Shown here piece by piece: positions 16,003 to 24,068 of a stretch of DNA of 64,000 nt. Position numbers and translations under genes: made by a program. The notes beneath the pieces are model-generated. The model was not told where the DNA came from, did not search any database, and saw only the letters and a list, made by a program, of their open reading frames with translations. Source of the stretch: Streptomyces sp. R21 (GTDB taxonomy: Bacteria; Actinomycetota; Actinomycetes; Streptomycetales; Streptomycetaceae); the NCBI RefSeq assembly GCF_041051975.1, contig NZ_CP163435.1, forward strand, positions 9,020,501 to 9,084,500. The letters are read 5' to 3'. The number at the start of each line of letters is the position of its first letter. Position 1 is the first letter of the stretch.

Positions 16003-16695
16003 CTACTTCTTTTTCACGGCCTCGTTCCAGATCAGCCGCGGGATGCTCGGCTTGACCTCGTCGGTGACCACTCCCATCGCCCGGCCGACATAGCGGCCCT
16101 CGGACAGCTCCCGGAGCATGCTCGCTGCGAGGTCGGCCCGCGCCGTGAAGACACCGTCCGCACTGTCCTCCGTCACCACGGCGTGCGTCGGCCGCGGATG
16201 GTCGAAGAGGCCCGAGGGGCGGGCGATCGTCCAGTCGAGACCGCTTGCGCGGATCAGCGCCTCCATCCGGCGCATGTCCTCGTGCGCCGTACGGGCGATC
16301 ACCCGGTTCACGTACGGGTCCAGTACGTGGTTGAAGAAGAACGCGCCACTGGGGCGCCAGCCGGGATCCAGGACGCTGGAACTGACCACGATCAGCCGTT
16401 TCACGCCCTGCCGCTCCATCGCCGCGACGATGTGCGCGGCGGCCGTGGAATAGAGGGTCACCGGCTTACGGCCCGGCGGGACGCCCAGCGCCGAGACGAC
16501 CGCGTCATTGCCCGCGATCACCCGCTCGACCGCCTCCGCGTCCGTGGCGTCCTCGTCGGCGACGCTCAGTCCGGCCCGTGCCGGGAACAGCTGCGGGCGG
16601 CGGGTCACCGCGGTGACCTCGTGCCCGGCGTCCAGGGCCTGCTCCACCAGCTGACGCCCGGTGGGGCCGCCCGCTCCGAAGACGACGATGCGCAT
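16003..16695 (-). CDS. NAD(P)-dependent oxidoreductase, NmrA/atypical SDR type
   Basis: A 230-residue Rossmann protein beginning MRIVVFGAGGPTGRQLVEQA, an NAD(P)-binding GxxGxxG of the atypical SDR (NAD(P)H-binding, PF13460) class. There is no YxxxK catalytic pair; instead LIVVSSSVLDPG and IRASGLDWTIARPSGLFD are the usual landmarks of NmrA-like reductases or redox sensors. GGAGGAGAG precedes the start. It is divergent from the TetR gene at 16770, whose operator overlaps the shared gap, so it is the probable target. Confidence 0.87.
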   Translation of the reverse strand: MRIVVFGAGGPTGRQLVEQALDAGHEVTAVTRRPQLFPARAGLSVADEDATDAEAVERVIAGNDAVVSALGVPPGRKPVTLYSTAAAHIVAAMERQGVKRLIVVSSSVLDPGWRPSGAFFFNHVLDPYVNRVIARTAHEDMRRMEALIRASGLDWTIARPSGLFDHPRPTHAVVTEDSADGVFTARADLAASMLRELSEGRYVGRAMGVVTDEVKPSIPRLIWNEAVKKK

Positions 16696-16731
16696 GGGTT
16701 CTCTCCTCCGTGAAGACCGGTTCGCGATGCC

Positions 16732-16776
16732 TTGACAGTGCCGCCCGGACCCCGGGATATTCAACGCTGATGAATA
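16732..16776 (+). promoter_or_regulatory. Promoter and palindrome for a leaderless TetR transcript
   Basis: TTGACA (16732-16737), an 18-base spacer and GATATT (16756-16761) place the transcription start at about the A of the ATG at 16770. A palindrome, TATTCA (16758-16763) and TGAATA (16771-16776), spans the -10 element and the start codon, so a bound repressor would block initiation. Confidence 0.6.
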
Positions 16777-17477
16777 AAAACCGTGGCCGTCCGCGCGGCA
16801 ATCCGCCCACCAGGGCCCGCCTCGCCGAAGTGGCCCGTGACCTGTTCCTGGAGCACGGCTACCAGGGCACGACGCTGCGGGCGGTGGCCGCCGCGGCCGA
16901 CGTCGACTCGGCGCTCATCAGCTACCACTTCGGCTCCAAACAGGGTCTGTTCGGCGAAGCGATGAATTTGCAGTGCGGCCAGTCGCTGGCCATCGTCAAC
17001 GCGCTGCGCGGCGATCAGGCGGGGCTGGCCGACCGGATCCTGGTCGCGGTCACTTCCCTGTGGGAGGGCGACGCCGCGAGGGCGGAGAATGCCACGGGGG
17101 CAGAGATCGCCACTACGGCGCAGGAGGCGGGCGCGGCGGAGAACGCCGCCGGCGCCGGGCCGATGTCCGTGTTCGACCGGACCTCGATGCAGGACCCGGA
17201 GGTCATGCGGGTCTTCCGGGAGTTCCTGGAACGCGAGGTGCTCGGGAAGATCGCCGATTTCCTCGGCGGCCCGGACGCGACGGAACGCGCCACCGCCGCC
17301 GTGACGGTGATCGGCGGCCTGATCTTCACCCGGTACCTCAGCCCCCTGGGTCCGGCGGCGGCGCTCGGCGCGGCGGACGTCCGCAGAATCCTCGAACCGT
17401 CGCTGCGGGCCGCCCTGAGCCCTCGCCCCGCCCGCCGCCGTACGGTCCGCGCCCCCGAGCCCGCGCGCGCCCGCTGA
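16770..17477 (+). CDS. TetR family transcriptional regulator
   Basis: A 235-residue regulator. The head reads TRARLAEVARDLFLEHGYQG, then TLRAVAAAADVDSALISYHF and GSKQGLF. The ligand domain has an Ala/Gly/Glu insertion around residues 105-130 (ARAENATGAEIATTAQEAGA), probably a flexible loop. The ATG at 16770 has no ribosome site; the promoter layout puts the transcript 5' end at the ATG, so translation is probably leaderless. A palindrome covers the start codon. The divergent NmrA-like gene is the likely target. Confidence 0.9.
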   Translation: MNKNRGRPRGNPPTRARLAEVARDLFLEHGYQGTTLRAVAAAADVDSALISYHFGSKQGLFGEAMNLQCGQSLAIVNALRGDQAGLADRILVAVTSLWEGDAARAENATGAEIATTAQEAGAAENAAGAGPMSVFDRTSMQDPEVMRVFREFLEREVLGKIADFLGGPDATERATAAVTVIGGLIFTRYLSPLGPAAALGAADVRRILEPSLRAALSPRPARRRTVRAPEPARAR

Positions 17478-17566
17478 CGGCATCCTGACCCACATCTGTC
17501 GCAGAGCCGCCGCGGCGTCCTTAGAGTGGGCTGGAGTGCCTTGCAGCGCCGAGGAGGCGGGTCGAC

Positions 17567-17812
17567 ATGGACCAAGAACAGATCCTGGCCAGGATCACGT
17601 CGATGGTGGACGACGAGCGAATGCTCCGCGACGCCCTCGCATCCGGACAGATCGACAGCACGACGGAACACGAACGGCTCGGCGAGCTGGAACGCGAACT
17701 CGACCAGTGCTGGGACCTGCTGCGCCGGCGCCGCGCGAAGACCGAGTTCGGCGAGAACCCGGACGAGGCGCAGGCACAGCCCATCTCGCAGGTCGAGGGC
17801 TATCTGGACTGA
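17567..17812 (+). CDS. DUF2630 family protein
   Basis: An 81-residue protein of the DUF2630 family, recognised from ILARITSMVDDERMLRDALA at the N-terminus and LGELERELDQCWDLLRRRRA in the middle. It is almost wholly helical, highly charged, without signal or membrane segment, and forms a probable helical hairpin. GGAGG precedes the ATG. Members are widespread in actinobacteria; no function is known. The next gene on the same strand starts 45 bases downstream and may be co-transcribed. Confidence 0.88.
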   Translation: MDQEQILARITSMVDDERMLRDALASGQIDSTTEHERLGELERELDQCWDLLRRRRAKTEFGENPDEAQAQPISQVEGYLD

Positions 17813-17857
17813 CCCACGGCCACCGGCTGTGACGGTCCGGCGAAAGAGGTCCGGTTC

Positions 17858-18274
17858 ATGGGTACGGAACGCGGAAGGCCCTATCCGGGCCAGGGCATCA
17901 CCGTCAGCTTCGAGGGCGCGCGCTGTCTGCACGCCGCCGAGTGCGTCCACGGCCTGCCCGAGGTGTTCGACACCGAACGCCGGCCCTGGATCACCCCGGA
18001 CGCGGCTGCCGCCGACCGGGTGGCCGAGGTGATCCGGCGCTGCCCCTCCGGCGCGCTGCAGTACGAACTCGCCGATGGACCCCCGGAGTTGCCGGACCGG
18101 CCCACCACCGTCGAGCGGACCGCGGACGGCCGCCTGGTGCTGCGCGGCGACCTGCGGATCCGGGTGCCCGACGGCGGCGCCGACCAGCAGGAGACCCGGG
18201 CGACGCTGTGCGGGTGCGGGCTGAGCGGGCGGCAGCCGTTCTGCGACCACTCCGGGGTCTGCGGGCGGGGATGA
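17858..18274 (+). CDS. Fer4_19 (DUF1271) plus CDGSH-type iron-sulfur protein
   Basis: A 138-residue two-domain protein. Residues 10-70 form a Fer4_19 domain (GITVSFEGARCLHAAECVHG, later RRCPSGALQY) with three Cys ligands. Residues 80-138 resemble an iron-sulfur zinc-finger CDGSH domain: CGCGLSGRQPFCDHSG. In canonical CDGSH proteins the last part reads CDGSH with the ligand His four residues after the final Cys. Here it is CDHSG, with the His two residues after Cys. The cluster may be coordinated differently or be lost. Homologues such as YjdI are electron carriers or redox sensors. Confidence 0.82.
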   Translation: MGTERGRPYPGQGITVSFEGARCLHAAECVHGLPEVFDTERRPWITPDAAAADRVAEVIRRCPSGALQYELADGPPELPDRPTTVERTADGRLVLRGDLRIRVPDGGADQQETRATLCGCGLSGRQPFCDHSGVCGRG

Positions 18275-18295
18275 CGCGGAGCGCGCGGTGTGCCG

Positions 18296-18994
18296 TCAGC
18301 CGACCAGGTCGAGGACGGGCCGGAGTCCCTCCGGACGCTCCGCCACCGGCAGGTGGTCCACGAAGTGCACCGCGCAGCCCAGCGCCGCCGCACCCCCGTC
18401 CGCGCGGCGGTCGTCCCCGACCATCAGCGTGTCCTCGGGTGCGACGCCCAGCGTGTGGCAGGCGGTCGCGAACAGCCGCGGGTCCGGCTTCTGGATGCCG
18501 TGCTCGTACGACAGGACGTACGTGTCCACATACGGGTCGAGCCCGTGGTGCCGGAAGACCGGCCGCAGGTCCCAGCCGATGTTGCTGACGACGCCGATCG
18601 CGACCCCACGGTCGCGCAGTGTGCCGAGGACGTCGGCCGCGTCGAGGTAGGGCTGCCAGGCCGCCGGGAGCATGTGGCGGTCGTACAGCGCGTCGTACAG
18701 CCCGGGGTCGGGCAGCGGCACCTGGCGGGCGACCCCCGTGTACGCGGCCCGGTGCAGCTCGGCACTGCGGTCCCGGGTCGCCCAGACCTCGGCGAGGTCG
18801 GCGGGCACCGGAACCGACGGAGGCAGGCCGCCCGGCAGCGCACCCACCGACTCCAGCCCCTGCGCGGCACGGATCAACTCCGGCTCGGACAGCGGAAGAT
18901 CGGCCTCGGACAGCGCGGCGCGGAGCCAGGACTCCACGGACTCGATGCGGAAGAGGGTTCCGGAGAAGTCGAAGAGCACGCTTTTGATCGCCAT
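18296..18994 (-). CDS. HAD-superfamily hydrolase
   Basis: A 232-residue HAD protein with a helical cap. Motif I is SVLFDFSGTLF: the nucleophile Asp is present but the usual second Asp (DxD) is Ser. Motif II is IGVVSNIGWDL (Ser/Thr), motif III has HGIQKPDPRLF (Lys), and motif IV is DTLMVGDDRRADGGAA (paired Asp). Without the general-acid Asp it may not be an ordinary phosphatase; dehalogenases and phosphonatases also lack it. The substrate is unknown. It is followed on the same strand upstream by a PAP2 gene, possibly in one unit with a 33-base gap. Confidence 0.87.
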   Translation of the reverse strand: MAIKSVLFDFSGTLFRIESVESWLRAALSEADLPLSEPELIRAAQGLESVGALPGGLPPSVPVPADLAEVWATRDRSAELHRAAYTGVARQVPLPDPGLYDALYDRHMLPAAWQPYLDAADVLGTLRDRGVAIGVVSNIGWDLRPVFRHHGLDPYVDTYVLSYEHGIQKPDPRLFATACHTLGVAPEDTLMVGDDRRADGGAAALGCAVHFVDHLPVAERPEGLRPVLDLVG

Positions 18995-19027
18995 GAGAGT
19001 GATCCTTTGTGCCGGAGCCCCCGCCGG

Positions 19028-19711
19028 TCAAGGACGTTTCGTGCCGGGCCACCGCTGATACGCGGCCACCGCCAGTGCGACCATCAGCGCCCCCAGCAGC
19101 CATCCTCCCAGCACGTCCGAGGGCCAGTGGACGCCCAGCCAGACCCGGGTGAGGCCGACGCCCACGACGGACACCGCGGCCAGGACCAGCGCCGTACGCC
19201 ACAGGACGCGCCCGGCGCCGTAGAGCCGTAGGAGCCAGAGCAGGAGCCCGCAGACCACCGTGGCCGTCAGGGCGTGCCCCGAGGGGAAGGCGGTGAAGTG
19301 GGCGGAGTCCACGGGGTCGGGCCAGACGGGGCGTTGGCGGCCGACTGCGGCCTTCATCGTCTGCTGCACCAGTGTGCCCAGCGCACATGTGGCTCCCAGC
19401 CACAGGGCCGGCACCCATGCCGCATGGCTCCACACCAGCCAGACCATGGTTGCCGCGCACACAGCACGCATGGTCCACGGGTCCCACACCCAGTCGCTCA
19501 GGATGCGGCACACACGGGTCGGGCCGGGATGGTCGACCGCCCAGCGGTGGGTGGTGCGGGCGATGTCGCTGTCGAGGGAGAGCAGGGGCCGCCACGAGAG
19601 TGCGACCAGGAGCAGGAGGAGCACCGACAGCACGGCGAGGACCACTGCCGTGAGCATTGCGGCCCGGGAGCCCGGTGTGCGGGAGGGGGAGTCGACGGGC
19701 GGGGAGTGCAT
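19028..19711 (-). CDS. PAP2-family membrane phosphatase
   Basis: A 227-residue protein with six hydrophobic segments. All three PAP2 motifs are present: KAAVGRQRPVW (KxxxxxxRP), FTAFPSGHALTATVV (PSGH) and TRVWLGVHWPSDVLGGW (SRxxxxxHxxxD, with Thr for Ser). It dephosphorylates lipid phosphates such as undecaprenyl pyrophosphate or phosphatidate at the outer membrane face. The ATG at 19711 has GAGGATC upstream. It sits between the HAD gene and the M56 peptidase gene on the same strand. Confidence 0.92.
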   Translation of the reverse strand: MHSPPVDSPSRTPGSRAAMLTAVVLAVLSVLLLLLVALSWRPLLSLDSDIARTTHRWAVDHPGPTRVCRILSDWVWDPWTMRAVCAATMVWLVWSHAAWVPALWLGATCALGTLVQQTMKAAVGRQRPVWPDPVDSAHFTAFPSGHALTATVVCGLLLWLLRLYGAGRVLWRTALVLAAVSVVGVGLTRVWLGVHWPSDVLGGWLLGALMVALAVAAYQRWPGTKRP

Positions 19712-19836
19712 GCTGTGATCCTCGCTGATGACCGGGACCGGAGGCGAACCTCGGGATCGCCGGAGCCGCCCCCCCCGACCGACGGAGGCCGATCGAAAAA
19801 CACCCGCACTTCCAGGTCCGGGCTTCGGCGGACGCG

Positions 19837-20772
19837 TCAGCCCAGCGCCCGCAACCCCGGCACGAACGCCACCAGCACCGGAACGACCGGCACCAGCGCC
19901 GCCGCGGCCGTCAGGCGCAGCCGGCGCGCGGCCGTGAGCCGGTCCGGCGGCGTGAGCAGGCGGTGGACGCGCTGCGGGACGTGTGCCTGGGGGGTGGGGC
20001 AGGGGCCGAACACCCCGCGGTCCTCGTTGAGTTCGACGAGGGCGAGGGCGATCGTGAGCCGGCCGAAGCGGCGGGAGGCCATGTCGTCGGCGGCGAGTTC
20101 GACCAGGCGGTGCATCTCGAAGCGGAACGCGGCGAACACCGGCACCTGCGGAAAACCGTTGGCCAGCGCGGCCGAGCAGTGCAGCAGCCAGTCGTGCCGG
20201 GCCTGCGCGTGTCCCTGCTCGTGCGCCAGTACGGCATCCAGCTGACGCCCCTTGAGACGGCGCAACGCGGCCGTGGTGATGACGAGTTGCGGCGCCGCCC
20301 CCGGCAGCCACCAGGCGTCGGGGCGCTCTCCCTCCAGGACGACGAGCCGGTCGCTGCGCGGTTCCTCGCCGGGCAACAGCGGGGCGCGGACGAGGAGTTC
20401 GGCCCGGCTTTGCCGACGGCGCGACCGGGCCCGTACGACTTCACGAACCAGCATCGCCGCGGTCCAGGCTCCTCCGCAGGCGAGTGCCACGGCGGTCGTC
20501 GCGGCCCACGGGCTGCCGGTGCTGTGCACATAGGCCTGTATCACCGCGCGCGGTGCCTGGGCGAACACGCGCCCCCGGACGGCCCCCCAGGCCTCGGCGG
20601 CGCTCAGCGTCATCGACAGGACGCAGCAGAGCAGAACGGCGGCCACCACGCACTGCCACACCCACAGGGCGACCACCGGTTCGCGGTCCGGCCACTCGGT
20701 CCGCGCGAGCAGCCGCGGGGCGACGACGGCGGTCAGGGCGCCGAGCAGCAGCAGTGCCGCGGGGACCATCAT
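19837..20772 (-). CDS. M56 family metallopeptidase (BlaR1/MecR1-like, no sensor domain)
   Basis: A 311-residue membrane protein with hydrophobic segments near residues 3-20, 34-56, 88-110 and 290-306 and a cytoplasmic zinc-peptidase domain. The zinc site is VLAHEQGHAQARHD (residues 181-194, HExxH at 184-188), with the third ligand probably in LVELAADDMASRRFG. BlaR1-type peptidases cleave a partner repressor of the BlaI family after a signal. There is no penicillin-binding sensor domain and no blaI-like gene beside it. A DUF5134 gene precedes it by about 140 bases, a common pairing in Streptomyces. Confidence 0.9.
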   Translation of the reverse strand: MMVPAALLLLGALTAVVAPRLLARTEWPDREPVVALWVWQCVVAAVLLCCVLSMTLSAAEAWGAVRGRVFAQAPRAVIQAYVHSTGSPWAATTAVALACGGAWTAAMLVREVVRARSRRRQSRAELLVRAPLLPGEEPRSDRLVVLEGERPDAWWLPGAAPQLVITTAALRRLKGRQLDAVLAHEQGHAQARHDWLLHCSAALANGFPQVPVFAAFRFEMHRLVELAADDMASRRFGRLTIALALVELNEDRGVFGPCPTPQAHVPQRVHRLLTPPDRLTAARRLRLTAAAALVPVVPVLVAFVPGLRALG

Positions 20773-20915
20773 GGGGGAAGCCTATGAGCGGGGCGTAGCC
20801 GGTGGATACGGGCTGCGACGGCAAGTGACGTACGCCACGGTTTCGTACAGTCCCTCACAGCGGCGGGCCAAGGCCTGTGCGGTCGTTGGCCGCCGGGCGG
20901 GTCAAGAGGCCGGTT

Positions 20916-21494
20916 TCAGAGGGTGACCAGCATGGCGAGCATCGCGATCCCCATCGACAGCCGGCAGGCCCGCGCCAGCTCCGGGCGATCGCCCCAGCCG
21001 ACGGTGCGGGTTCCTGTGCCGAGGGCGCGGACACCTTCGCCCAACGGCATGCCCACGGCCGCGACGGGCAGCAGCCGGGCCCCGGACCGCAGTACGTAGC
21101 CCGCGAAGTAGAGCAGGAGGACACCGGTCATCAGCGGTGTGCCGGAGCCGCCGTGGCCGTGGTGCCCGGGGGAGGCGACCATCACGCCCGCCATGTAGAC
21201 CATGGCGAAGGAGCCCACGAGGTGGTGCAGATGGTGTCGGTCGGTGCGGGCCGCCCACAGGGAGCGCAGCGCGGCCGCGCCGAACACGGCCGCGTAGCCG
21301 AGCCAGGCCCAGCGCGGTGGCGCCGCCACCGCCGCGGGCACGGCCATCGCGGCCATGCCGAAGCCCATGAGCGCCTCGCCGCCCGCGGTGCGGCGCTGTT
21401 CCTCGACGGCGCTGCGCATCCGCAGCAGGCAGTAGGCCCCGGTCGCCGCGCACAGCACGACGAGCAGCCAGCCGGGCGAAACCGGTCCGTGCAC
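20916..21494 (-). CDS. DUF5134 family membrane protein
   Basis: A 192-residue protein with about six hydrophobic segments, beginning HGPVSPGWLLVVLCAATGAY, which is the typical DUF5134 start. Histidine-rich loops (RTDRHHLHHLVGSF and SPGHHGHGGSG) are notable; similar loops in homologues suggest metal or copper binding. The GTG at 21494 is preferred because GGGAGG sits six bases before it; an ATG at 21551 would add 19 charged residues. It is upstream of, and probably in one unit with, the M56 peptidase gene. Function unknown. Confidence 0.82.
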   Translation of the reverse strand: MHGPVSPGWLLVVLCAATGAYCLLRMRSAVEEQRRTAGGEALMGFGMAAMAVPAAVAAPPRWAWLGYAAVFGAAALRSLWAARTDRHHLHHLVGSFAMVYMAGVMVASPGHHGHGGSGTPLMTGVLLLYFAGYVLRSGARLLPVAAVGMPLGEGVRALGTGTRTVGWGDRPELARACRLSMGIAMLAMLVTL

Positions 21495-21652
21495 CGCGTA
21501 CCTCCCGCCTTCCGCTCGACGCTTCGACACTGACGGAGTCGGATCGGACATCGGATCGGGCAGTCGGTTCAACAGATGCCCGGACCGGGTGGCGCGCACG
21601 CGAGCGCAAGGGTGTACGCGGGGGAGCGTGCGGGAGCGTGGTGCAGGTGGGA

Positions 21653-21686
21653 GCATGTGTTTTACGAGTAAAACACATGCTAATCT
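21653..21686 (+). promoter_or_regulatory. 12-base-arm operator and promoter for the FUSC-marR unit
   Basis: GCATGTGTTTTA (21653-21664) and TAAAACACATGC (21669-21680) form a perfect palindrome around CGAG, directly followed by a TAATCT -10 element (21681-21686). The ATG at 21694 is eight bases after the -10, so the transcript starts at or next to it. The MarR encoded downstream is the obvious ligand. Confidence 0.75.
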
Positions 21687-21693
21687 TGTGGTT

Positions 21694-23346
21694 ATGAGTA
21701 GTGCGACCTCCAGAACCCCGTCGGTCCGACGGCTTCCGCTCGCCGGTGTGCTCCGCGTCGGCAGACCCGCCGACATCTGGTTCAAGCCCGCACTGAGCGT
21801 GGTCGCCTCGACCGCCCCGCCGAACCTGACACTCCTCGCGCTCGGCCGCCTGGACCTGGCGATGTACACCATGGCGGGCTCGCTCTGCGCGCTCTACGCA
21901 CACAACCGTCCGTACGCCGCCCGGGCCCGCACCCTCGCCCTGGTGGTGCTCGGCATGCTCGGCGGCCTCGGTGCCGCACTGGTCGCCGCCTCGCTCACGA
22001 CCGACACCGTCGTGCTCGTCACCGTCGGTGCCCTGCTGGCCGCCGTGCAGAAGGCGCTGTGCGACGCCGCCCGCATCGGCCCGCCCGGCCATGTCGTCCT
22101 CACCTTCATCAGCTCCGCCGCCCTGTTCGCACCGCAGACGCTCGACCAGATCCCCGGCCATCTCGCGCTCGGCGCGGCGGCGGGCACCTGGGCCTGGATC
22201 GTCGGTATGGCCCCCGGCCTCGTCCGTCCACACGGACCGGAGCGCCGCGCCACCGCCCACGCGCTGAACGCCGCGGCGGCCTACGTCGAGACGCGGGGGA
22301 AGGGCGAGGCGGCCGCCCGCACCCGCGCAGCCGCGGCCGCCGCCGTCCACGCCGCGTGGCAGTCGCTGCTGTCCACCGGCGCCCGCACGGCACCCCGGCG
22401 CGCCCTCGAACGGCTCGTCGTGCGCGCCGAGGTCGCCCTCGCCGCGCCCGCCGACACCCGGCCCGAACGGCTGCGCGCCTGGGCCCGCGAGCTGTGCGGC
22501 ACCGGGCCCGTCCCGCACGCGGACGACCTGGAGAGCGCCGCCGACGAACTGCTCGGCGTGGAGACCGCGCTCGACACCCCCGCGCGTCCGCTGCTGAGCC
22601 GACTCGGCCCGCTGGGCCCCATCGCCCTGCGCACCGCGCTCGGCTGCGCCCTCGCCGGATACGTCTCGCTCGCGCTCGGCGTCGGCCGCCCCTACTGGGC
22701 GCTGGTCACCGCCGCCTCCCTCTACCAGGCCAACGTCACCCTCACCTGGAGCCGCGGGGTGCAGCGCGTCGTCGGCAACCTCGTGGGCGTACTCGTCTTC
22801 GCCGCGATCGCCCCGATCGCCCACCTGGGTCAGGCGGCCCTCGTGCTGTGCTGCCTCGCCTTCAACTTCGGCGCCGAGGCGCTGATCGGCCGCAACTACT
22901 GGCTCGGCAGCATCTGCGTGACCCCCATGGCTCTGCTCATCACCGAGTTCGCGCAGGCCCAGCAGCCGGGCGCGCTGATGACCGACCGCGTCGTGGACAC
23001 CCTCGTGGGCGCGCTGGTCGGCTTCGCCGCGGCCGTCGCCGTCACCAACCGCCGCGCCGGTGACCGCATCGAGCATGCCCTCGTCGCGGTGGAACGGGCC
23101 CGCGAGCGCGCCGCCCGGCTGCTCGCCGCCGAGCGCCCCGACCCCGTTGCGCTGGAGTCCGCCCGGCGCGGTCTGGCCGCCGCGGTGGTCGGCCTGCGCG
23201 CCGACGCCGATGCCGCGGCCGGCGAATGGTGGCAACGCGCCCTGCCCGAGGAGCGAGTGATGCTGGCCGAGCAGGCCGGACACCGTACGCTCGCGGCGAC
23301 GGTACGACGGCAGGGACTGCACTCCTTGGAGGGCGCACAGGCATGA
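21694..23346 (+). CDS. FUSC family membrane protein (aromatic acid exporter-like)
   Basis: A 550-residue protein built as two similar membrane halves. Hydrophobic clusters at residues 25-165 (APPNLTLLALGRLDLAMYTM onward) and 320-470 (GPIALRTALGCALAGYVSLA onward) are separated by a cytoplasmic helical region and followed by an amphipathic tail. The second half has YWALVTAASLYQANVTLTWS, then RGVQRVVGNLVGVL, the FUSC signature. Relatives export aromatic acids or other small toxic molecules. No ribosome site precedes the ATG, and the promoter layout implies a leaderless transcript. Its stop overlaps the ATG of the MarR gene. Confidence 0.87.
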   Translation: MSSATSRTPSVRRLPLAGVLRVGRPADIWFKPALSVVASTAPPNLTLLALGRLDLAMYTMAGSLCALYAHNRPYAARARTLALVVLGMLGGLGAALVAASLTTDTVVLVTVGALLAAVQKALCDAARIGPPGHVVLTFISSAALFAPQTLDQIPGHLALGAAAGTWAWIVGMAPGLVRPHGPERRATAHALNAAAAYVETRGKGEAAARTRAAAAAAVHAAWQSLLSTGARTAPRRALERLVVRAEVALAAPADTRPERLRAWARELCGTGPVPHADDLESAADELLGVETALDTPARPLLSRLGPLGPIALRTALGCALAGYVSLALGVGRPYWALVTAASLYQANVTLTWSRGVQRVVGNLVGVLVFAAIAPIAHLGQAALVLCCLAFNFGAEALIGRNYWLGSICVTPMALLITEFAQAQQPGALMTDRVVDTLVGALVGFAAAVAVTNRRAGDRIEHALVAVERARERAARLLAAERPDPVALESARRGLAAAVVGLRADADAAAGEWWQRALPEERVMLAEQAGHRTLAATVRRQGLHSLEGAQA

Positions 23347-24068
23347 CGGCAGCGAACGGGCGGGCGGTGACGGCGGAGACCGGGGGCGCTGCGGTGGAAC
23401 GGGCGGCGGTGGTGGGTGCCGGGGGCGCTCCGGTGGAACGGGCGGCCGCTGTTGGTGCCGCCGGTGCTGCGGCGGAACCGACGGCCACTGCCGGCGCCGC
23501 GGGTGCGCCGGTCGCATCGGCGGCGAGTGCGGCCGACACCCCCGGGTACGGGGGGCCTGAGGCGGCTCGGGACACCGTGGCCGCGGTGGTGCGCCAGTGG
23601 CAGACGGTCCATCCCGGGATCGACACCGGGCCCATGGAGATCATCGGCCGCATCAACCGCAGTGCCGCACTTCTCCAGCAGGCCGAGGACGCCCCGCTGC
23701 GCCGTGCCGGGCTGACCCGCCCCGAGTTCGACGTCCTCGGCACGCTGCGGCGCACCGGCCACGAGTTGACCCCCAGTGAGATCGCACGCGAGACGTTCTC
23801 CTCCGGTGCCGCCGTCACCAAGCGCCTCAAGCAGCTCACCGAACGCGGACTGGTCGAGCGCCGTGGCGACACCCGGGACCGACGGGTCGCCCATGTCCGG
23901 CTGACCGACGCGGGCCGCGACCTCGTCGACGGCATCCTCCCCGACCAACTCGCCTACGAGACCGCCGTGCTGTCCGGTGTAGCCCCCGACCGGCAGCGCG
24001 AACTCGCCGCGCTGCTCGGGGAGTTGCTCGGCCAGCTGGAGGGCCGTTTGGGAACGCCGCGCGTCTGA
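23343..24068 (+). CDS. MarR family regulator with repetitive N-terminal extension
   Basis: A 241-residue regulator. Residues 80-235 are a normal MarR domain: IIGRINRSAALLQQAEDAPL, then RRAGLTRPEFDVLGTLRRTG, ELTPSEIARETFSSGAAVTK and the wing VERRGDTRDRRVAHVRLT. Residues 1-70 are an unusual Ala/Gly/Val-rich extension made of four degenerate 13-residue repeats. The ATG overlaps the exporter stop (ATGA), so the two genes are translationally coupled. It most likely binds the palindrome at 21653-21680 and is released by the exporter's substrate. Confidence 0.92.
   Translation: MTAANGRAVTAETGGAAVERAAVVGAGGAPVERAAAVGAAGAAAEPTATAGAAGAPVASAASAADTPGYGGPEAARDTVAAVVRQWQTVHPGIDTGPMEIIGRINRSAALLQQAEDAPLRRAGLTRPEFDVLGTLRRTGHELTPSEIARETFSSGAAVTKRLKQLTERGLVERRGDTRDRRVAHVRLTDAGRDLVDGILPDQLAYETAVLSGVAPDRQRELAALLGELLGQLEGRLGTPRV
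23382..23537 (+). repeat. Four 39-base in-frame repeats in marR
   Basis: Residues 14-65 divide into four 13-residue units: GGAAVERAAVVGA, GGAPVERAAAVGA, AGAAAEPTATAGA, AGAPVASAASAAD. The first two are nearly identical at DNA level. The array keeps the reading frame. Confidence 0.75.

Noticed and set aside
20902..23517. Minus-strand open frame of about 870 codons
   Set aside because: Antisense to the FUSC exporter over most of its length, repetitive Gly/Ala/Glu translation; only its 3' part coincides with the real DUF5134 gene in another frame.
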